A DNA stretch of 64,000 nucleotides from contig PKRC01000003.1 of assembly GCA_017577715.1 (NCBI GenBank), positions 1-64,000 of the forward strand, in the 5' to 3' direction. The notes below the pieces were generated by a model, which was not told the DNA's origin, did no database searches, and saw only the letters and a list, made by a program, of their open reading frames with translations. Below are positions 60,226 to 64,000 of this stretch, piece by piece. This stretch comes from Clostridia bacterium (lineage in GTDB: Bacteria > Bacillota > Clostridia > Caldicoprobacterales > Caldicoprobacteraceae). Each line of letters begins with the position of its first letter. Position 1 is the first letter of the stretch. Position numbers and translations under genes: made by a program.

Positions 60226-60492
60226 ATGTTAGAAGAATTAAAAAATGCTTCAGCCAAGACCGTTGGCACGAAGCAGACGCTGAAGGCTATCAATGCCGGT
60301 AAAGCGGTGAGGGTATATCTGGCAAAGGATGTAGATGAGTACATTAGCGATAAGGTAAAGAGAGAGTGCGAGAAGAATAATATTCCCATTTTTTACGTAG
60401 ATTCCATGAAAGAATTGGGTAGAGCCTGTGGCATTGACGTAGGGGCTGCCACAGCTGCTATTTTGAGAGAGGCCGATCGAAAGGAGGTGTAG
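60226..60492 (+). CDS. L7Ae-like k-turn-binding protein
   Basis: An 88-residue L7Ae/L30e-fold protein of the type encoded between rpoC and rpsL in Firmicutes (YbxF/RplGB family). It binds kink-turn RNA. GTKQTLKAINAGKAVRVYLAKDVD and the C-terminal GRACGIDVGAATAAIL are typical. The ATG at 60226 follows GGGGG by 6 bp. Three bases separate it from rpsL. Confidence 0.93.
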   Translation: MLEELKNASAKTVGTKQTLKAINAGKAVRVYLAKDVDEYISDKVKRECEKNNIPIFYVDSMKELGRACGIDVGAATAAILREADRKEV

Positions 60493-60495
60493 GTA

Positions 60496-60870
60496 ATGCC
60501 GACTATCAATCAATTGGTTCGTAAAGGTAGAGAAAAGCGCCGATATAAGTCTTCCGCACCTGCGTTGAAGGGATGCCCCCAAAAGAGAGGTGTATGTATC
60601 GCAGTTAAGACAACCACCCCCAAGAAGCCCAATTCTGCCCTTCGGAAGATTGCGAGAGTCCGCCTTGTGAATGGTATGGAGGTTACTGCATATATTCCGG
60701 GAATTGGACACAACTTGCAGGAACACTCGGTGGTTCTGATTCGCGGGGGCAGGGTGAAGGACTTACCCGGTGTACGTTACCATATCATACGAGGTGCTCT
60801 GGACGCTGCTGGAGTGGCTAATCGTCAACAGGGGAGATCCAAGTATGGTGCTAAGAAACCCAAGAAGTAA
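60496..60870 (+). CDS. rpsL: Ribosomal protein S12
   Basis: A 124-residue S12 at the decoding centre. PTINQLVRKGREK, TTTPKKPNSALRKIARVRL with the usual Lys of streptomycin-sensitive proteins, and GHNLQEHSVVLIRGGRVKDLPGVRYH are conserved. VCIAVKTTT replaces the more common VCTRVYTTT. AAGGAGGTG site. First of the classical str operon. Confidence 0.98.
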   Translation: MPTINQLVRKGREKRRYKSSAPALKGCPQKRGVCIAVKTTTPKKPNSALRKIARVRLVNGMEVTAYIPGIGHNLQEHSVVLIRGGRVKDLPGVRYHIIRGALDAAGVANRQQGRSKYGAKKPKK

Positions 60871-60915
60871 TGGAAGGCTAAAAGTGAGTGGATTTTTTGT
60901 TAAGGAGGGAATATA

Positions 60916-61386
60916 ATGCCGAGAAAAGGACCTGTTCCTAAACGGGAAGTACTCCCTGATCCCATTTATGGAAGCAAGCTGGTAACCAAACTAATAAATA
61001 AGGTCATGCGGGATGGAAAGAAGTCTCTTGCTCAGAGGATTTGCTATGGGGCTTTTGACCTCATCAGGGAGAAAACCGGCAGGGATCCAATGGAGGTTTT
61101 TGAGCAGGCCTTGAACAATGTTATGCCTGTACTTGAAGTAAGGCCCCGCAGGGTTGGCGGTGCCACATACCAGGTACCAGTAGAAGTTAACCCTGACAGG
61201 AGGCAAACGCTGGGCTTGCGTTGGTTGGTTGAATATGCCAGAGAGCGTAACGAAAGGACGATGGTAGAGAGGCTTGCCGCCGAGATCATAGATGCTGCCA
61301 ACAATACCGGTGGTGCTGTGAAGAAGAAGGAAGATACTCACAGAATAGCCGAAGCCAACAAGGCTTTTGCGCACTACAGATGGTAA
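60916..61386 (+). CDS. rpsG: Ribosomal protein S7
   Basis: A 156-residue primary 16S-rRNA-binding protein of the small-subunit head. PRKGPVPKREVLPDPIYGSKLVTKLINKVMRDGKKSLAQ and VRPRRVGGATYQVPVEV are the conserved segments, and it ends HRIAEANKAFAHYRW. AAGGAGGG site. It is 45 bp after rpsL. Confidence 0.98.
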   Translation: MPRKGPVPKREVLPDPIYGSKLVTKLINKVMRDGKKSLAQRICYGAFDLIREKTGRDPMEVFEQALNNVMPVLEVRPRRVGGATYQVPVEVNPDRRQTLGLRWLVEYARERNERTMVERLAAEIIDAANNTGGAVKKKEDTHRIAEANKAFAHYRW

Positions 61387-61454
61387 TGATATGCTATTAT
61401 ACTATAGGCTGAACCACAGGGGATGCCGGCTTCAAGGAGGGAGGAGGTGCAGCT

Positions 61455-63518
61455 ATGTCGAGAGTGCCAATAGAAAAAGTAAGAAATATAGGCATAATGG
61501 CGCATATAGACGCTGGTAAGACGACTACTACCGAACGTATCCTGTTCTATAGCGGCAAGATACACAAGATTGGTGAAGTCCATGAAGGAGCTGCTACCAT
61601 GGACTGGATGGTTCAAGAACAGGAGCGCGGTATTACTATAACATCTGCAGCTACTACCGTTAGCTGGAGGGATCATTTTATCAACATTATTGACACGCCA
61701 GGGCACGTGGACTTCACTGTAGAGGTCGAACGCTCATTGCGCGTCCTCGATGGTTCAGTTGCGGTGTTCTGTGCCAAGGGAGGGGTAGAGCCCCAATCCG
61801 AGACTGTGTGGCGTCAAGCCAATAAATACAAGGTTCCTCGTTTGGCTTATGTAAATAAAATGGACATAGTTGGAGCTGACTTTTTCAACGTAGTGAACAT
61901 GATACGGGAGAGGCTGGGAGCCAATCCGGTCCCCATCCAGATTCCTATTGGCAAAGAGGCCGACTTTAGAGGGATGATCGATCTGGTCAAAAATAAGGCC
62001 ATATATTACCTTGATGACCTGGGAACACAGAGCGAGGAGACCGAGATACCCGATGAGTTAAAGGATCTTGCTCAGGAATACAGGACAAAGCTTTTAGAAG
62101 CTGTCGCCGAGCAGGACGATGAGCTCATGATGAAATACTTGGAAGGCGAGGAGCTTACGATAGATGAGATCAAGAAGGCCCTTAGAAAGGCAACTATTTC
62201 TTTCAAGATAGTGCCTGTGCTTTGCGGTTCATCTTATAGGAACAAAGGGGTACAGTCGTTGCTGGATGCCATTGTGGATTATCTGCCTTCACCCCTTGAT
62301 TTGCCACCGGTGGTAGGCACATCGCCCGATACTGACGAGGAAATAGTAAGGCATGCATCAGATAATGAGCCGCTGAGCGCTTTGGCCTTTAAGGTAATGG
62401 CTGATCCATATGTGGGAAAGCTTGTATACGTCCGAGTCTATTCGGGGGTGCTAAAGTCGGGCACCTATGTATATAACACCACTAGTGGCACAAAAGAGAG
62501 AGTTGGGCGTATTCTTCGAATGCATGCCAACCATCGCGAGGAGATCTCCGAGGCTTATGCCGGCGATATAGTAGCGGTGGTGGGATTGAAAAACACCGTA
62601 ACGGGCCATACCCTGTGCGATGAAAACAACCCCATACTTCTGGAGTCCATGGTATTTCCAGAGCCCGTCATACAGGTAGCGATTGAACCCAAGACAAAGG
62701 CAGGCCAGGAGAAGCTATCGGTTGCCCTTCAGAGGTTGGCCGAAGAAGATCCCACATTTAGGACCTATGTTGACCAAGAGACCGGGCAGACCATCATTGC
62801 TGGTATGGGTGAACTGCACCTGGAAATCATCGTAGACCGTTTGGTCAGGGAGTTTAAAGTAGAAGCCAACGTGGGCAAGCCTCAGGTGGCCTATCGAGAG
62901 ACCATCAAAAAAGCTGTCAAGGCCGAGGGGCGCTTTATCAGGCAGACTGGTGGTCGTGGTCAATACGGACACGTGTGGCTTGAGGTTGAGCCCCTTGAAC
63001 CGGGTAAGGGCTTTGAGTTTGTCAACAAGATCGTTGGTGGCGTTATTCCTAAGGAATACATTCCCGCCGTTGAAAGCGGCGTCCGCGAGGCCATGGAGAG
63101 CGGCGTGCTTGCTGGATATCCCGTAATAGATGTTAGGGTTACCGTCTTCGACGGTTCGTACCACGAAGTGGACTCTTCTGAAATGGCTTTTAAGATAGCG
63201 GCTTCCATGGCGTTTAAGGAGGCTATGCAAAAGGCCGATCCTGTACTTCTGGAACCCATCATGAAGGTTGAGGTAACCGTTCCAGAAGAATATATGGGAG
63301 ATGTTATAGGCGATATTTCGTCAAGGCGCGGTAGGATTGAAGGTACAGAGCTGCGCGGTAACACACAGGTCATAAAAGCTTATGTACCGTTGGCTGAGAT
63401 GTTTGGCTATGCTACCGACCTTCGTTCAAAGACTCAAGGACGAGGGAATTACGTAATGCAGATGTCCCACTATGAAGAGGTTCCTAAGAACCTCGTTGAG
63501 AAAATAATAAAGAAATGA
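61455..63518 (+). CDS. fusA: Elongation factor G
   Basis: A 687-residue translocation GTPase, complete. G1 AHIDAGKTTTTERILFYSG, G2 ERGITITSAAT, G3 DTPGHVDFTVEVERSLRVLDG and G4 NKMD are present, followed by domains II-V ending YVMQMSHYEEVPKNLVEKIIKK. AAGGAGGGAGGAGG site. It lies between rpsG and the second tuf. Confidence 0.98.
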   Translation: MSRVPIEKVRNIGIMAHIDAGKTTTTERILFYSGKIHKIGEVHEGAATMDWMVQEQERGITITSAATTVSWRDHFINIIDTPGHVDFTVEVERSLRVLDGSVAVFCAKGGVEPQSETVWRQANKYKVPRLAYVNKMDIVGADFFNVVNMIRERLGANPVPIQIPIGKEADFRGMIDLVKNKAIYYLDDLGTQSEETEIPDELKDLAQEYRTKLLEAVAEQDDELMMKYLEGEELTIDEIKKALRKATISFKIVPVLCGSSYRNKGVQSLLDAIVDYLPSPLDLPPVVGTSPDTDEEIVRHASDNEPLSALAFKVMADPYVGKLVYVRVYSGVLKSGTYVYNTTSGTKERVGRILRMHANHREEISEAYAGDIVAVVGLKNTVTGHTLCDENNPILLESMVFPEPVIQVAIEPKTKAGQEKLSVALQRLAEEDPTFRTYVDQETGQTIIAGMGELHLEIIVDRLVREFKVEANVGKPQVAYRETIKKAVKAEGRFIRQTGGRGQYGHVWLEVEPLEPGKGFEFVNKIVGGVIPKEYIPAVESGVREAMESGVLAGYPVIDVRVTVFDGSYHEVDSSEMAFKIAASMAFKEAMQKADPVLLEPIMKVEVTVPEEYMGDVIGDISSRRGRIEGTELRGNTQVIKAYVPLAEMFGYATDLRSKTQGRGNYVMQMSHYEEVPKNLVEKIIKK

Positions 63519-63552
63519 GTGTTTAAAAGTTTAAGAAGGAGGAAGGGAAAAG

Positions 63553-64000
63553 ATGGCGAAGGCGAAGTTTGAGAGGACGAAACCGCATGTAAACATAGGT
63601 ACGATAGGGCACGTAGACCATGGGAAGACGACGTTGACGGCGGCCATAACGATGGTGTTGGCCAATTATGGCAGGGCGCAAGCTATGAAGTACGAGGAGA
63701 TTGATAAGGCACCCGAGGAGAAGGAAAGGGGCATAACGATTAACACTGCACATGTAGAATACGAGACTGATAAGAGGCACTATGCACACGTAGACTGTCC
63801 TGGGCATGCTGACTATGTGAAGAACATGATAACCGGGGCAGCGCAGATGGACGGGGCCATTTTGGTGGTATCGGCGGCGGACGGGCCGATGCCGCAGACA
63901 CGGGAGCACATACTGCTGGCGAGGCAGGTAGGGGTGCCGTACATTGTAGTATTTTTGAACAAGGTGGACATGGTAGACGACGAGGAGCTGCTTGAGCTGG
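63553..64000 (+). CDS. tuf: Elongation factor Tu, copy 2 (5' part)
   Basis: The second tuf in the str operon, cut by the window end after 149 codons. All 448 bases present, and the AGGAGGAAGGGAAAAG leader, are identical to copy 1 at 47587, while sequence further upstream differs. It contains G1 to G4 as in copy 1. Having one tuf in the str operon and one after tRNAs is common; complete identity points to recent gene conversion or duplication. Confidence 0.97.
   Translation, partial: MAKAKFERTKPHVNIGTIGHVDHGKTTLTAAITMVLANYGRAQAMKYEEIDKAPEEKERGITINTAHVEYETDKRHYAHVDCPGHADYVKNMITGAAQMDGAILVVSAADGPMPQTREHILLARQVGVPYIVVFLNKVDMVDDEELLEL

Noticed and set aside
1..64000. CRISPR arrays or complete insertion sequences
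   Set aside because: No regularly spaced repeats and no intact transposase were seen on either strand.

Overview
The window is chromosomal DNA from an anaerobic, endospore-forming member of the Clostridia, probably a moderately thermophilic sugar fermenter of the Mahella/Caldicoprobacter/Thermoanaerobacter kind. The evidence is the mix of genes: spore-coat genes (CotF-like, cotJABC), sigH next to mrnC-thyX-rlmB, meso-diaminopimelate dehydrogenase, a HrcA-type CIRCE operator, a manganese riboswitch and strong AGGAGG ribosome-binding sites. The genus assignment is inference.

Layout. 0-3 kb: serS, two tRNA-Ser, a 52-residue four-CxxC protein, tRNA-Arg(ACG) and decayed gene fragments, one of them an Mrr-type nuclease tail. 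3-8.2 kb: two small spore-coat genes, a lipoprotein serpin, a GH3 glycosidase and tRNA-Arg(CCT). 8.4-14 kb: a GT2 glycosyltransferase/PlsY-like acyltransferase pair, then a CIRCE-preceded operon of sugar nucleotidyltransferase, GT4 glycosyltransferase and (alpha/alpha)6-type protein. 14-24.6 kb: an arginase-like hypothetical, a fucose/arabinose-isomerase-like gene with araR, ribosomal protein L25, two P-loop proteins, thrC, nadE and a DUF362 protein. 24.8-34.8 kb: the cotJ operon and its neighbours. 34.9-44.2 kb: SDR, L,D-transpeptidase, HAD phosphatase, ddh, transketolase, flavin reductase, and a radical SAM/TetR pair. 44.4-64 kb: mrnC-thyX-rlmB-sigH, two tRNAs, tuf, rpmG-secE-nusG-rplKA-rplJL-rpoBC, L7Ae-like, rpsL-rpsG-fusA and a second tuf cut by the window end.

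Main discovery. The manganese-catalase-like spore-coat gene cotJC is split. Its first 63 codons lie at 25306-25493 and its last 127 at 33563-33947, separated by 8,069 bp. Both junctions carry ATAGGTAC within a 14-bp near-identity. Joining across this core restores a continuous, in-frame 190-residue CotJC. The same exchange creates on the excised circle a site with 22-bp inverted arms (one mismatch) around the 8-bp core, as expected for the attP of a large serine recombinase. Such a recombinase lies inside the element (27790-29424). This is the architecture of the sporulation-excised elements known in sigK (skin), spsM (SP-beta) and spoVFB (vfbin). The element has no phage structural genes. It carries a manganese-riboswitch-controlled UPF0016-family exporter, an AraR-operator-controlled ribulokinase-like gene with an internally deleted araA, and a MATE efflux gene.

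Other points worth attention are a NAD synthetase whose amidase domain lacks its catalytic Cys, a nested palindrome around the CIRCE operator, a tandem duplication of tiny hydrophobic proteins with sigma-E-like promoters behind cotJC, and identical duplicated tuf genes.
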